Counted from the first letter of the stretch, positions 36,997 to 51,126 are shown. The stretch is DNA of 64,000 nucleotides from Helopsaltes ochotensis (GCA_013400155.1 VXBM01001950.1:1915-65914), one strand, 5' to 3'. Made by a program: numbers and translations. Notes: generated by a model not told the origin, from the sequence alone.

Positions 36997-39397
36997 GGTG
37001 CACTTCCTTTCAGATTGGATTAATATGGCAAAAGAATGTTTTTGTGTGTGTTTGCTTGTTCAGAGTCCCAACTGTAAGGAGGCAGTCCTAAAGTCCTAAT
37101 TTATAAAAATTTCAGATATGAACTGGGAATTCCCTTAATTTCTTTTTCTCTTCCTAGACTCCTTGTCCTGCTGATAAGCACACCTCTTTTCCAAAAGAGG
37201 CATTTTTTTCTCAGTTTTCTCCTGATTAACTGAAGAGCCTCTCTCTACCTTAGGCTAATCTTGCTCCATTTACAGTCAAATTAAAATTAACTAAGCTTTA
37301 AAAAAATCAATTAATGACCAAATAGTTGTAACCACAAGAAAAAAAAAGAAGCGCATTTGTAAGAGAAAAGGACATTGATTACAATTCAAAGATATCTTAA
37401 GCACTTTCAACCACTCCTTGGCAAAACAAATGAGCTACAACCTTAGCTTTGATGTCTTTTTGCTTCAGTGTCCATTAAATTGGAATTTTACTGGCAGACT
37501 ATAGCTTAGTTAAGAATTTATTCGTGCTATGTCATGCTGTCCTTTTGGCAAGGAGAGAAATTTGGGGAAAGATTTTTCATTAAGTTTTTTTTTTTCCCTT
37601 TTGGCTTTAATGGACAAAGGTGACATTCCCCCTAAAAACTGATTTCTCTTGTATTTACCTGTAAAATATGAAATATTGCTGCAAGAAAAAATTACAGGTA
37701 CAAGTGCCAAAATTAATAATCTCAAGTAATAAAACTGTTTCGAAGATTGCTGCTTTCTTCATTATTAAACAGTGGCCATAGATGTCATTAGATGCCATCT
37801 TATGGAAGTTTAATCCCTGGTATCATTCCTTTTTTATATGTGTAGATTCTTATAAACCAGTCACACCCTTAATGCCTGATAACATCAAGCAGTATTAATC
37901 TTTGAAGCTAAATAAATGCTTTGGGTGCAAACCAAAGTCCAGTCTGGAAAAGAGGGAAAAGAAAATATGACTTGATAAATATTCCTTATTGTTGAAACTT
38001 TCCAATTTTGTTCTCTTGAGCAATTGAAAGCTGCAGCACCTTGCCACTTAGAGGAGAGAAAGAAATCTGAGCTGGTTATGAGTGATTTAAAAGAAAAACT
38101 AGCTAATGTGGAATAACCCTGAGGAAAAGAATAGGTGTTTATTTTTTGATTATGTCCTGGGAAGTAAGCATAAGATATGCATAAGCCTTTCTCTAGTTCT
38201 GGGTCTATTTTCTATCCTCTTTGACATAGTTACATAGGTATTTAAAATCACTCACAAAAGTTAAAATAATTGAAGTTGCAAATTTAGAGGGAATGAGTTG
38301 AAGTTCCCAAGGAATAATCCCATGCAAACCCAGAAATACCTAATATTTAATACCTACTTTCTGATGTAAACCATCCATTATGTGCTTTATCATCCTTGGC
38401 CATAACTAGAAGAAGCCAGTGAAAACTGTATCAAACAGCTTGTTCTTGAAAAGAGAGTGATTTCAGTTTTTCCCCTCCATTTGGAGATGCAGTATTCACT
38501 GAAAAAAAAAGTGACATTGTTTACCCGAGTTTTACTGATGATCACTGACACAGCATGATACATGCTGGAGTACATTTCAACAGCGAGTTTCCTTAGAAAC
38601 TTTATTATAATCTTCACTTTATTCTGCTTTTTAAAGAAATAAATAGGTTCCTTCTATAAGGCTTTGATCATCATGTCGGATATTAGCAAAACGTAGAAGA
38701 AGGGATCTATTTGTGGGTTACAAAAAAGCGCCTTGAGGTTTATTTTTAGAGCTGATGGCTATTAGTCTCGCAATTCTGTAATTGCTCTTCAGGTGCTTAG
38801 AGATTTCAGGATATTAGTACTGAGTTCCTATTTTGAAAGTGTCATTGAGTGTCTGTATAAGTATGCTATTATAAAGCATCACAAAAACCCAACAGAAGAC
38901 ATGGGGTTTTTTTCTATGTGTCTAGGTGTGTAAAAAGCTATTTCTGCAAGTGAGCAGGATTTATTAGCAACCCCTTGGAATTGCATTCACGGTCACAAAG
39001 ACAGGGTAACTTTTAAAAAAAATCTGCATAAATTTTACTAAAATTTTACTTGCAAACAGTATTGTAACCATTCATTTCCCATTGAAAAGTCACTCTTTTT
39101 TTCTGTGCAATGTTGTACTTTCTAAATTTAAAAATTCACTTCTGCTTATTATTTTATATCCCCTTTACATATTAATGACAGAAATAACCTCAAACAGACT
39201 TAGGCATCTGTCACATACCTTCTGTTTCCAAGCTTTTAATCCACTTTCCTGTCTAGTTGAGAGAGTGAAATAGATCCCTGAAAGGTGAGATTCACTCATG
39301 ATGTCAACACTGGAATGAGCTGAATCATTCTAAACCAGCTTCTTTTTCTCCCCCATGCCTAAAAAGTAGTCTGGAGCTCAGGGTGATAATGACACTC

Positions 39398-39418
39398 TGA
39401 TGATGATGATGATGATGA
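39398..39418. repeat. (TGA)7 microsatellite
   Basis: Seven perfect TGA units. Confidence 0.9.
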
Positions 39419-39697
39419 GAGCCTAAAGTTATGGAAGATTAGTTCTGCCCTAATTACCACAGTTAGCATCACAAATTGCAGTGGCAGAAAATTTGTTTTA
39501 ATTTGTTACAATACGTTGCAAAGTTGTCTCAGTATTGATTCAGACAAATCTATGAGACCCAATATAAGTATTAATCTCTGGCAAAGATCAATGTTTTCAC
39601 AGTCATTAATGATATTCAGATCTCTATTATTTAAAACCAAAGACTAGCTTAGGAATGTTTTACTTTTTCTTTTGAGGGAGTGGCTTATAAATTTTAC

Positions 39698-39722
39698 ATA
39701 TATAAATATATATATATATATA
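39698..39722. repeat. (TA)n microsatellite
   Basis: A short TA tract after 'acatatataaa'. Confidence 0.85.
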
Positions 39723-42700
39723 TGCCCCCGTGGAAACACCTTAAACTGTTTCCATCATTGTTAATATCACTAAATCAGATTTTGATTTGTATAGGAGTTG
39801 AAGTTGTTTTGCTTTGGTGTTTGGTTTTCAGGAGGTTTTGGCTTCTTTTCCAGTATTTGTCTGGGGATTTTACTATAAGTATTTCCATTTTAAAAATTCA
39901 TAAATATGCAGTCAGACATAAGCCACAGATCTAGAATAACCTGACAGTAATACATTGGTCATATATTTTAGCAGGATTTTTTAAATTTAATGTCAAGACA
40001 CACAAAATAAATATGTGAGAGATAGGCCATTGTGGGGAAGAACTGCATGGAAATGAAACAGGAGAGGAAACAAATTACCTGAAAAAACCCTCTCAATCTA
40101 TAATCCTTCAATTAACTTTAAATCACATTCACTGTTGTATCTGTCTGTATCAGCAAGAAGATGTCCCTACTACACAGTGTGAAAATGTGTGATATAGTGT
40201 AAAAGTAGTGACCAGAGATAGTAAAATTATTGGAAATTTACAGAGTGTTCATTGACCCATGAATTCCAAATCACCGTCTCTTGAGAAAATGCACTGCTTA
40301 TTAACAGCTTGTAACACCAAAGCCTGATAATACATGCAGTTATAAAAGAAATGTATGTTTTTCCATATGTGATTTATGATTTTTTTTTTTAATGGGGTAT
40401 TGCTAGTAAGTGTTTTCAGCCTGGTAGGAATTTTAATTTTCCATAAAACAACTTGATGTAGAAAACATAGCAGCAAATAATTCAAAGATATTCTGCTTTT
40501 GAACACTAATATTTGAATTTGTCCTTCTATCTGTCAGGTATTCTGTTCAGAACAAAAAAATGTGAATTTTCAAAGATACTTGGTCTGATTTATGATTTTG
40601 CTTGTTTTTTCTCTGTATTTTCCCTATCTTCATAACAGGGTTGGCAACAAAGATTGGAATTCCCTAACTATCCTAATAGATGAGTGTTGAATTACCATTA
40701 TCAGCTTTTTTTTTTGTTTGTTTTTGTTTTGCAATTTTTGCCCTTTGCTCAGCCTGGGTGTGATCAGATAAGGACGTGACAGCAGTGACAGTACCGTGAC
40801 ATGCTGATCTTTATGTGGAAGCAGATGAGGGTGAGGTTGGGCAGTTATCATTTCTTCTGGAGCAAAATAGTGCTTCTCAGTGGAATACCTCATTTTGAAT
40901 TTTATTCCTCAAAAGATGAGGAGTCCAGATTCAATGCATTTCCACAAATCCATGTCACCACATGGTCACTGTGAGCAGCAAGCCTGGATTTCTGAGGCTG
41001 TAACATGGCAAAGCAGGAGGCGAGGTTACAGCCATTTTATAGTACCCACAAGTCTGATGTTCCAGGCAACTGCCTACCAGCTAACAGTTTTGTTTGAGAT
41101 GTCCTAGCAATTTTGCATTCTCTGCAGTCATATTTATTTTCTATAACTGCACACAGGCAAATTTAAGCAACCTTTTTTTTTTAGTGGTGGAGTAACAGTA
41201 TACACAGAGATATACATCAAGGTAACTAACCTGCTTTGATTCAAGCATCTCAGTAAATCACAGTGGATTCAAGACCTACAGAATTTCAGGGAAGCCTTCC
41301 AGAAGTGCCTTTAAAAAATTCTAATGAAACTGTTCTGCATACTACTTGCTGTTAAATATTCAACAATAATAAAATGTACTTTACCTTTATGAAGAGCTAC
41401 ATAAGTATTAACTCATGCCTCCTATATATAATGCAGATAAATGTACAATTTAATTTTACTCTTCTTAGGCAAATTACCTACAAAAGTGAACAAGCCTTTT
41501 ACTAAAAAGTAAAAAGGACCCTGACTTCCTTGATTTTCTTTACTTATCCCAGTGAAATCACAATTTCCCTACAGCTGTACTATAGAGAGGGAAAAATTAA
41601 AAAGCCTCTTATGCACTGGTTTTAAAAAGTCGTTATACAGAAGGACAATAAAACCAGTACTACCTCAGATACAACATAAAATTTAGAATTTTTTTTTTAA
41701 TCTCAAGGCACAATTTTGTTGTCTGTATATTGCATACTTCACAATATGACAACGCATTTGGATCCACGTTATAGACATACTGAGATCTGCCACTATAGGC
41801 TGTTCTACACTGTGAAGAAGGATTTTCTGGGAGAATACACACTGTTCTGAGCACTCAGCAACAGCTGATTCTTTGAAAGCAGATTTGAAGACCCTGATGC
41901 TTTGAAAGAACTGCCATCAAAACCAGTGGCTTGATGGCTGGAGAGTGACACTTCCCCCAATGCACGTGTTGAAGGAAGAACTTAAGCTAACCTCAATATA
42001 TCTAACATTAAAAGTAGTGGGTTGTTTTTTTACTTTTACAGTTTGGCAAACTTCTATTTTCAAACATAATGTGTCTGCTTGCTTTTGTTGTTTTGTTTAG
42101 AAAAACAGGATTCCCTTGAGGTCTGACATCCAACACAGAACTATGCTACATTATGAATACACTTAAATTACATATAAGTAAAATACCTGAATATTTAACT
42201 ATATGGTATGCCCTGGAGAGTGGGTGGGAATTTTGAGTACCTCATGGACCTCCTGTATTTGTAATCAGCTGAAATTACTCAGAGAAGCATCCTCAAACCT
42301 TGATAAAGTCCAGATACATGGACTGAAGGGTCTCAAAAAGTGGGAGGAGCGGGTGGCAGATGCTGAGCTATATTATTTATATGCTGAAATATATTTCACA
42401 GGGGCCGTGTCACCACCACTGATTGTGAATCCTGTTTGTTCCAGTTTAGTGATATAAAAAGAGCGCAGGAGTGTGTCAACAGGACAGATTTTACACACTG
42501 GAAATGAGAGAGCGAGAGCGCAACAGAGAGAGATCTTTCATCTTGTCAATGCCTCCTCATCAACATTCAGATCACATTGCCTTCATTTCAGACCTCGTCA
42601 CTATCCTCTGCCTTCATTCCTTTTTCTTATTCTGATTTGTCTCTCTTCACCACTGAAAACAAAACTTTCTCCTTTGCTTTCTTGCAGGAAATGCTACACC

Positions 42701-45409
42701 GTCACTGCTGACCTCATAAGGAACAGCTTGTTGTCCCGTTAGAAGAATCCTGGCCTTTGAAAAAAAATGGCATTTTAAGATCAAGCAAGGCAAAACTAAA
42801 ACATTGAAATGGAAGTGACATTTTTTCCAGGTCCCTCGAACAAAGTTATACAGGAGTGTTCTTTTAAATCCTAGTAATTGCTGATCCTTAGGTTTTTTAT
42901 TGTCTGCAGCTTGCTTTCTGTGCTGTCACAGACCTTCTGTAACAATCATGCTAACGTCGTAGCATTTATTTTTGCTGTTTATTTCAAGAGGGTATTTAAT
43001 GTAAAAAAATAAAGCCATAAGATGAAAATGTTGCACGTGGGAAATTTGAATTTCACACCACGGATAACAGAAGTTCGGCAGAATTGTTTACAGATCCACA
43101 TCAGGAAAAGCTGGCACTCCTACTGAGCTGTGTGAGGCCTCACATCTGCGCTGTAAAGTTTCCCTGTAGCTACACCGCGTTTCAGGAGGGTACAACACTC
43201 TCCTACCAAGGCTCTCTTGTTCCTGTACAGACTTGAAGAAAGATTCAGAGAGAAAGAGAACCCCCCCCACAGCCATAATAAAACTCATTTCCTTTAACCC
43301 CTTTGCTGCCAATAATACAAAGATCCCACCATGCTGCCTTCACCCACAAACACATTTTTTAGTCACTCCAGGTCTGAGGGGATGTTAGGAAGGTTTCTGT
43401 CCTATGAACAGATTTTTTTACCTTTCCTCAAATACTAGAAGCTCTACTAATAAGGTTACAGGTTGTAAGCCATTTAAAAAAAAAAAAAAGTGAAAGTGAT
43501 GGGGTTGTACCCTTCTGAAAGGAGTGGTATAATTAATATGGCTCAGTATCTTTATTAACAGTACCTCACATGCAAAAGTAAAATTGAGCCTGAACTTCCT
43601 GCTTCTTCAGGATCTCTCATCTTTCTTCCTATTGCATTCATGATGTCTGCTTACTTATACCTGTAACATGAGCATTGAATAAACTCGGGAATTCTTACCT
43701 GGTAGCAGTTTTTTTACTCCCTTTTTATGTAGAAGTAAACACCAATGGAAAATGAAATTTTTGTACAGTAACCCAGGCAAATGACATTCCTTGTCATTTG
43801 CTTCCAGGTTCTGTGTTGCATTAAACACACATTAACTCTTTCAATAATGCAAAACTTCCAAGTTACATATACCTTAAAATGAAAAAAAGAATAAAACAAC
43901 ATATCCGTGGAGATTCAGCACAAAGACCCAGCTAGCCCAATGTGTCATCTCTAAGAATCACTAGTAAAAGAAACCTAGGCAAAGGGTGAAAGAAACCAGT
44001 GAAGCAGAGTCTCCTTCTCTGGTGTGTCCTTCTGCCTTGGCTGCACACAGTTCAGGCATTTTCTGGCTGGGAAGTTGTTGTCAGATTATTGTTTAATACA
44101 AAAGAGAGGCCTCTCCAACAAGAATGTACTTAATCTTTCATAACTGATTTATACTTTGGCCTTCAACATGTCCTGAGGCAATGAATGAATTATGCAATTT
44201 ACTTATTTGTTATGCATCTGTTTTGAAAATGTCATAGCAGAATTTCACTGGCTACCTCCTCATTCCTCTGTACAGAAAACATTGGTCCTCACACTGTAAC
44301 TTTACAGATCTCACGTATTTCTCTATCATCTTTTGCAAACCAAATAGATCCACTCTGTTCAGTCATCCTCCATTTCTCTGAGCAAACATATTCTACTTGT
44401 CTATTCCCTTGCTAGTTACTTTGCTTAATACTAATTACCAATTAAGCCTTTTTTTTTTTGGGATAGGGTGACCCAATCATGTGTCATATTCCAGAAAAAA
44501 GGTGACAATGGATTTATACTGTGGTATAATGCTTATTTCCAGCTTTGTTTTTATTCCTTGTCCCAATCATTCTTGATTAATTATTGGAAATTTTTTCGTA
44601 TTAATCTGACATTTTTGAGAAACTTTGGTATTGATATTGATAGTTTCCATTTTGAGTACTACAAGATTTTTGTGAAACCAAAAGTACTTTAAACTGTGGC
44701 AGCAATAATCATTTTAACACCCTTAGATGCTAAAACTTCTTATATGTTCTAGAACAATATCTATAAATTAACTATTTTTCTACTTGTTACTGCTCTATTG
44801 ACTGGGGGTCTTTTCTGCTAATTCTCACCCTACTGAATCATCTGCTCTTACTAATGATGGCAAACTTCATCTTCTAATGAGTTTGAAAATATTTTTTCTC
44901 TATGTTATATGCTGCTAGTGGGTTGATTCTCAACATTTTTGTCAGGGCTGAGTTGCTATAGCTTTACATTTAATTTACTATATATAATTTCCAATTATTT
45001 AGCTGTGAATTTCATGTTGGAAAGAAGGGTGTTTTTTTTTCATCTCTAAAAGCCACTTTACTATTTGTCAGGATCAAGATAGCCCGTTTATAAGAATATG
45101 ATGGGTTCTTTCACCAAGCCTGTAACATGATGTCTTTGAACAGCATCCTTTGCACCAACTAATATTTACCATTTAGAGTGTATTTTTAAAAGTTAATTTT
45201 AACTAACTTCCATTATATTTACGTATTGCCCCTCTTTACAGTAAAACAATATTTCAGTAATAGAAGGTGAGATTGTTTTGATATCTATTTTGAGGGATCT
45301 GGTGAGGTTTTTTTTCAGGAATTTGCATAGATTTTGCAAAGGAATTTGCAAAGATTATTGTACCGTGGGACTTAAATAATTGGCTCTTGAACTGGGTCTT
45401 GTGTACTGT

Positions 45410-45688
45410 TTAAAAGTAAAGAGCTGTATCTCCTCTTGTGAGTTCTTTGCTTAGTTGTTCCGAAGAGCAACTGTTTATTATGTCCTGAACTTTAATCACC
45501 ATATTCCACCATAACACCCAAGCTGAGGTTTTTTTATCACTATCATCTTCAAATTTTTTTTTTTTGCTTGCCTTCACAATCTTTCTAATCTCCTTTACAG
45601 TCATTGTCCCCACCTTAGATAGGGGGTCCATGGTACACCTGTACTGATGCATTCTTCTCACCCAGATTTTGCAATCAAGACCTGTCAT
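45410..45688 (-). pseudogene. possible decayed retroviral gag-like remnant, 92 codons
   Basis: A true ATG (45688-45686) opens a 92-codon frame that ends at TAA. The product has a lysine-rich middle (K-K-K-K near residue 44), an acidic E-D-D-S-D stretch, then S-A-W-V-L-W-W-N-M followed by a polar tail. The tryptophan-rich motif followed by a leucine-spaced segment reminded me of Gag proteins of old avian endogenous retroviruses. This is an impression and not a match. No flanking LTR or pol was found, so it would be a broken fragment. It could also be a chance frame. Confidence 0.22.
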
Positions 45689-48025
45689 ACATGTAATAAA
45701 GGTCTACATCTTCCCATGGCATCCAAATAGCAAAATGAAACTGCAAAAAATATTGACTGCAGATGACTCTAATCACTTATATTAATAACTGGGACAAACC
45801 TTTGCAGCTGCTAAACTGATGCTTTGGTAAGCACAAAATCAAGTTCCTTGCTATGCGCACGTGTGCATGTAGAGTGGGGAGGCAGAAAATCAACAACACT
45901 GACTAATAAACATTTCCTAGGTTAATTAATTTTGACATGTATAGCTTTATATGCAATTGATTTGTGAGCTCTCTGAGGTAGATAATTCACACATCTTTGA
46001 TTTTAGCAATCTCTTATTCTGCTTCATAACTTTCCAAAGGATATTTTTACTCAGGAATATTAAACCAGTTAAACTTTAGTCTGTTCCTGTCAAAGTGGTT
46101 CACATCTACAGAGGCAATTTCTGGATTTGATTTTGCTTTTCTTAGTCACGCTCTTTGATATATGAAATTTTAGTACTTAATGTGCATCAGGATGAAAGTA
46201 GCCATAGAAAGTAGTAGTTCTTGGATGAAAGTAGCCATAGTTCTTTGGGAACTTGCTCATATGAGCGAGCACCTTACTGCTCCTGGCAGTCCCATCGCTC
46301 CCCTGGCCTGCATGTCTCCACATTTTGGTTGGTCAGCCTGCACCAAGGCTGCAGAAGTAATTTCAGTGGTGAGAGAGTCAATGCTTCACCAGATGACTCT
46401 GCAGTCAAAGGAACAAAATTTGTACTATGCACCCATCAATGACATGATGACCACATACACCCCCTTCATGCAAGCAGGACTGATACCACATCTCAGAGCG
46501 AGAATGGGCAGGTGCTGACAGACAGCCAGGAGTGCATAGGAACGGTATTTATTAAATTGTGTAGAATATCCACATGGATAGATAAGATGGCGCTGCTAGG
46601 GAAGGTCCCTGAGTCCTGGTCCTGACACTGCCAGCCATGAAGGCCATGGAAATATCGCCTTCCTGCTGAGAAAAGCTTTCAGCAACAGCAGGGAGGGAGC
46701 AGCAGCCCTTGGGAGCTGCTCTTCTGGCATATTTTCCACCTTCTGGCAATTTTTAGAATGAAAAAAAGAAAAATAAAATGAATAGAAAGACTAAACGTTT
46801 TTCACAAAGAAGCTGGATGACACAAAAAAGTTTTGCTTGTGATCTTGCTTGTTCCTTTAGGGTTTGGGTGTTGGGTTGTTTTTGGGCTTTTTCAGATCAA
46901 TTTGTCTCTTAATTTCTAACACTTTTCACATTTGTGACTAGCATTTTCTCAGGATGAAAAGTGAAAATCCCTGTACTGGCAGCTGTCAGCATTTGGGAGG
47001 GGGATTACATGAGAATTGCTTTTGGTTGTCACCAGCCCTGCCTTTTTCACCTGCAGCCATCCAGCCCTGGCCTCTGCTGGGACACATCACTGGCTAAAAG
47101 GGTTACTCTGATAACTTGGGTCACTCGTTCTCATTCAACTTTTTTCCAAATAATGCTTGTATTTAAAATCTCCAATTTAAGATCTTTGATTAGACAACGG
47201 TAGTGCAAGACTGCTGTAACACCTACTGAAGCAATAGGACTCTTTCTATAGACTTTATAGGAATTGGATGAGATTTGTATTACTGAATACTTTAAAACTA
47301 AACAGACCTGCAAAGGAAAATAATCCCTTATTGCTGCCTTCTGTTAGTTCCTTAGGGGGAAAAAACAAAACAACTCTGAACTGAAACATACAGATTTTTT
47401 TTTTTTTTTAATGCATGAATACACCCCATCGTTTTAGTTTTCTCATCTTGTGATAGAGTACTGTTTAATGAAATAGATGAGGTAGATGTTCTAAGCAGCT
47501 TACGGATGACTATTATCTTCATTTGAGATACTCTAATGAAAGACTAGGGGAACAGCAAGTAACCATTTATTCTACAAAATAAAAAATGGGCAAGAGATGA
47601 ACATTTAATTACTTGAACTATCCTTTGCTATATTAGGTTAAAGCAGTAAGTTGAAGGACAACAAAGCTAATATATATATGTATATGTATATACATATCTA
47701 TGTAAATTCTGTTGGTTTTTAATCATTAAAAATCAATGAAATGCAAGTGTTAAAGTACTAACAAGACATTTAGCTTTTATGCAACGCCACTTTTCATCCA
47801 TTAGGTTCTGAAATGCTTTGCTCAGGCCACCTACAACTGATGAGTACCTGACACAGAAGGTTTGTCTTAGCAGAGCTGGGTACCAGAGAGCCTGAACTGC
47901 CTGACACGCTCTGCACAAAGCTGCCAAATTAGTCACACAAAAATGGTACCAACAAGAAAAACACGGTACAGCTGGGACAACACAGCCCAGCAGTGAGCAC
48001 AGCTTATACTTACGGAAAGGTGTCT
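45689..48025. other. unique or unclassified DNA
   Basis: Bases 46180-46520 and 46560-46750 are richer in G and C and open on the plus and minus strands respectively. They may be part of an unrecognised repeat. A pair of 18-bp direct repeats (GGATGAAAGTAGCCATAG) lies at 46190-46207 and 46223-46240. A TA-rich tract lies near 47671-47702. Confidence 0.35.
46190..46240. repeat. 18-bp direct repeat pair, period 33
   Basis: GGATGAAAGTAGCCATAG occurs at 46190-46207 and again at 46223-46240. Confidence 0.9.
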
Positions 48026-48030
48026 GTGGT
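48026..48030. repeat. 5-bp target-site duplication, left copy (GTGGT)
   Basis: Identical to 48377-48381. Confidence 0.75.
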
Positions 48031-48376
48031 TGTGGCGGGTTGGCACTGTCTGGATGCCACCAACCCACCAAAGCCTCTCCATTGCTCCCCTCCACCGACC
48101 TTGGTGTCTGCAGAGCTGCTCCTCTCACATCTTCTCACCCTGCTCTTCTCTGGCTGTGATTACAACTGCACAGTGATTTTCTTCTTCTCCAATATGTTAT
48201 GACAGAGGTGTTCCCACCATTCCTGATGGGCTCAGCCTTGGCCAGCAGTGGGTCCATCCTGGAGCTGGCTGGCGTTGGCTCTGCTGGACATGGAGGAAGC
48301 TTCCAGCAGCTTCTCACACAAGCCACCCCTGTAGCTCTTTCCCTCCCTACCAAAATCTGGCCATGCAAACCCAACA
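48031..48376 (-). mobile_element. solo LTR of an endogenous retrovirus (ERVL-like), 346 bp
   Basis: Begins TGTGGCGGG and ends CCCAACA (TG...CA), flanked by the 5-bp direct repeat GTGGT, the size typical of class III/ERVL insertions. The minus strand, from TGTTGGGTTTGCATGG through 'agctgctggaagcttcctcc', 'agccaacgccagcc', 'gacccactgctggcc' and 'ggctgagcccatcagg', reads like a widespread avian LTR family that I recognise in outline but cannot name. The orientation rests on that recognition. The element is unrelated to the LTRs at 5521 and 26623. No internal viral sequence is present. Confidence 0.78.
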
Positions 48377-48381
48377 GTGGT
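48377..48381. repeat. 5-bp target-site duplication, right copy (GTGGT)
   Basis: Identical to 48026-48030. Confidence 0.75.
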
Positions 48382-49686
48382 TCAGGAAAAGAAAAAGCAA
48401 TTGCAATTAAAACTAGAAACAAGAATTTCTGTGATTAAATCTCTTCATTATGAGATGAGTATTATTCCCTGACTAGGTATGTACTTGTTAGAGCCAGGCT
48501 CCTCTGTACAGGAAATTGTTTTCAAAATTTTCACATGACACAGAATAAGGGATTATTCTTTTTAATAGATCTTTTCTTAAACACTCTTACCTAAACTTAT
48601 GAAAAGGATGTAATACGTAAGATTATATAAAGCACTCAACAAGTAAAATGTAATTATATATAACATAAAATATACAACATTTTAAAAATACAAAATACAC
48701 AAGAACTCAAGAACTAAGAAGTTAATCACATAGCAGATTTCAGGTTTTACTTTGCTCTCTCTGAAGCATTCAGGGCTACTTAGTCTGCCAGAAGTGGACA
48801 AAAAGGGAACCTGCTTCTAATAAGATCAATGCAACTGTGTTTTGAAAAGGGGAAAAGAAAAGAAAACAGCTAGACAAAATGCTGACCTTTTTTTTTTTTT
48901 TTACTGAAACTGTTTAGTAATTAGATTGAGAAAGCAGTTTCCAGGAACAAAGGGTTCAGATGTAGATTTTTACATGAGCAGGGGTTTTGTGTGGTGTTTT
49001 TAGTGGGGGAGTGAAGGCCTATTTTGGAAATTCTGATTTCATTACTTTTTAAATCTAAAAATCTATGCTTGTTTTCCATGCTGTCAGACTCATATCATGT
49101 CATAGTTCTATTGTATATGCATACTCAGCAAGAGAATGTGCAAGTGCCAGTGTTTTGTGTTACCCTATTTCTCCCACTGCATTTGCTAAACAGTGGAAAA
49201 TAAACACTCAAATGGAAACAGTATTTACCACCTAAAATCCACAGGCAGGTAGCAAGAAATCAAACCTGTCAGCCTTTGGACTCTCTGGACAGATTTGTTG
49301 GCAGGGTAAGCATGAGGCCATGAAGTTTTGTAGAACCCCTTGCAGCTAAGGGATGGTATCAGCTCTTGGGCAGTACCCATTCAAGCAGATTGGATTTGCT
49401 AACCAAGAGCATTCTGCATGATGGTAACGTTCTTCAGACCCATATACTCTGTCAGCCCTTTCTTTTAGATATGTATTACTTTTAGGAAAGCAAGCTTCCT
49501 TTGACTGCACTATTTCCCTTTCCTTAACACACATTAAATGTGATGATCCTTTTGAAGACACACACTGAGGTATATATGAGGATGTGGTTTGTGCCTCTTC
49601 CTTTTCTCAAGGGACACAAGGCATCAGGATTATACACATGGTTCAGGTATAAGATACGCTACTCATTCATATTAAACATTTCAGCA

Positions 49687-49741
49687 TGCACTGAATGCCA
49701 TGGAATTAAAACGTTTGCACTGAATGCCATGGAATTAAAAC
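49687..49741. repeat. 26-bp unit repeated twice, period 29
   Basis: A unit starting TGCACTGAATGCCATGG occurs at 49687-49712 and 49716-49741 without mismatch. Confidence 0.92.
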
Positions 49742-50501
49742 AATGTTTACAAAACAGACAAGATTATGCTTTTCTCTTTGATGAAATATCTTGAAAACAC
49801 AAGTCATCATGATGACAAAGGAGATCCCCTTCTATATTATAAAAACCATACTTATTAAGGGGGGGATGAAGCCAATTAGAGATTACGTATGTGGCTGAGA
49901 AAAAAAATCAAATTTAAAATCTCTTATGCTTGTGTCCAGACAACTGCATTGTTATTCTTAGCAATTCAGTAAGTGAGAAATGAACCGAATCTAGTTTCTT
50001 TAACCCTGGGATAAATTTAACGCAAGAACACAGGTGGTTTGTATTCTGCATGTGTGAATGGTCTACAGCTTTTCTGTGTTATTAGTCTGGTTTCAGCCAT
50101 TTTAGCAATTCCATTGTATTTTGTTCACAGCTTTTGGCTTCCACCCTTTTTCATTTTCCGTTTCTTCTGCCAGACACTTAATCAGCCTCTCTGGGAACTT
50201 ATATAGCTCCCATGACCGCTGTGTAAGAACACCTAACAAACATTAATGCCTTTTTATCTTCACTGCACCCTTATGAATAAGAACAGTGTTAATTCACATT
50301 ATATAGAGAAGGAACTAAAGGACGGAGACATTAAATGACTTGGCCATCAGTGGAAATCTGTAAAGCATCAGGAACTGAGGGCAAATGGTTAGGGTTAGCC
50401 CCAAGCACCTGCTCCCTTCTCTCCGCCCTTTGCAGACTATGAGCAGCCTCAAGCATCTGTCGCTCTGTCAAGGCACAAGGAAGATCTTGGAATTCCCTTA
50501 A

Positions 50502-50546
50502 TGGAAGTGCCTGTGCTGGGAGTCTGGAAGTGCCTGTGCTAGGAGT
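50502..50546. repeat. 23-bp tandem duplication
   Basis: TGGAAGTGCCTGTGCT followed by GGGAGT or AGGAGT occurs at 50502 and 50525. Confidence 0.9.
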
Positions 50547-51126
50547 TGTCACATCTCCATGGTGAGAAAGCAGCTCTCCCAAAGGATAATGGTGAGAATC
50601 AAAGTTGGGAACCCCTCTGTCTTTTCCTCTCACTCTGTCAAACAGCTAGGATGCCTGGGCTTCTAAATCAAGCGCCCAAACCTGCTCTCTAAAGTATATG
50701 GTATGAGTCATTTAGCTAATATAAAATGCCCTATACTGATCCACAAAGAGAATCCCATAAAGTTTTTCACGTCTCTTTTACCTGCCCACACATATGGATC
50801 ACTCATCATAGTAGTATCTGAATGCCTGGTTTAACCAGTCACATTAATTCTTTTGTTTTAACACTGGATTTTGACTACTGGTTGCTGTAGTCATTTCTAC
50901 TTTCATCTATTTTTTTATCTGACATGAAGAATGCCATTCTGTTATAAGGCGAGGTGGGGTGGGGTGTGAGCAAGTTCCACAAATCCTGCAACAGCTCCCA
51001 CCCCTCCTGCAACCCACTGACTTTGCATGGCATGTTTTCTGCCTATCGATAACCCTTTATCATGTTCCACAATAAAATCGTGTTCTCCCACGGGCTGCTT
51101 TTTTCTTTTCTCCCTTCACTTGTAAG

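Larger units (their letters stand above)
36997..45409. other. AT-rich unique DNA, no gene seen
   Basis: It contains a (TGA)7 repeat at 39398-39418 and (TA)n at about 39698-39722. A TATA-like 'gatataaaaag' at about 42452 has purine-rich GAGAGC text downstream. I find no convincing exon on either strand. Confidence 0.35.
48382..51126. other. unique DNA, no gene seen
   Basis: Two short tandem duplications occur (49687-49741 and 50502-50546). No recognisable exon is present before 51127. Confidence 0.4.

Noticed and set aside
48135..48422. Minus-strand 95-codon frame
   Set aside because: It overlaps the solo LTR at 48031-48376 and has no independent support.
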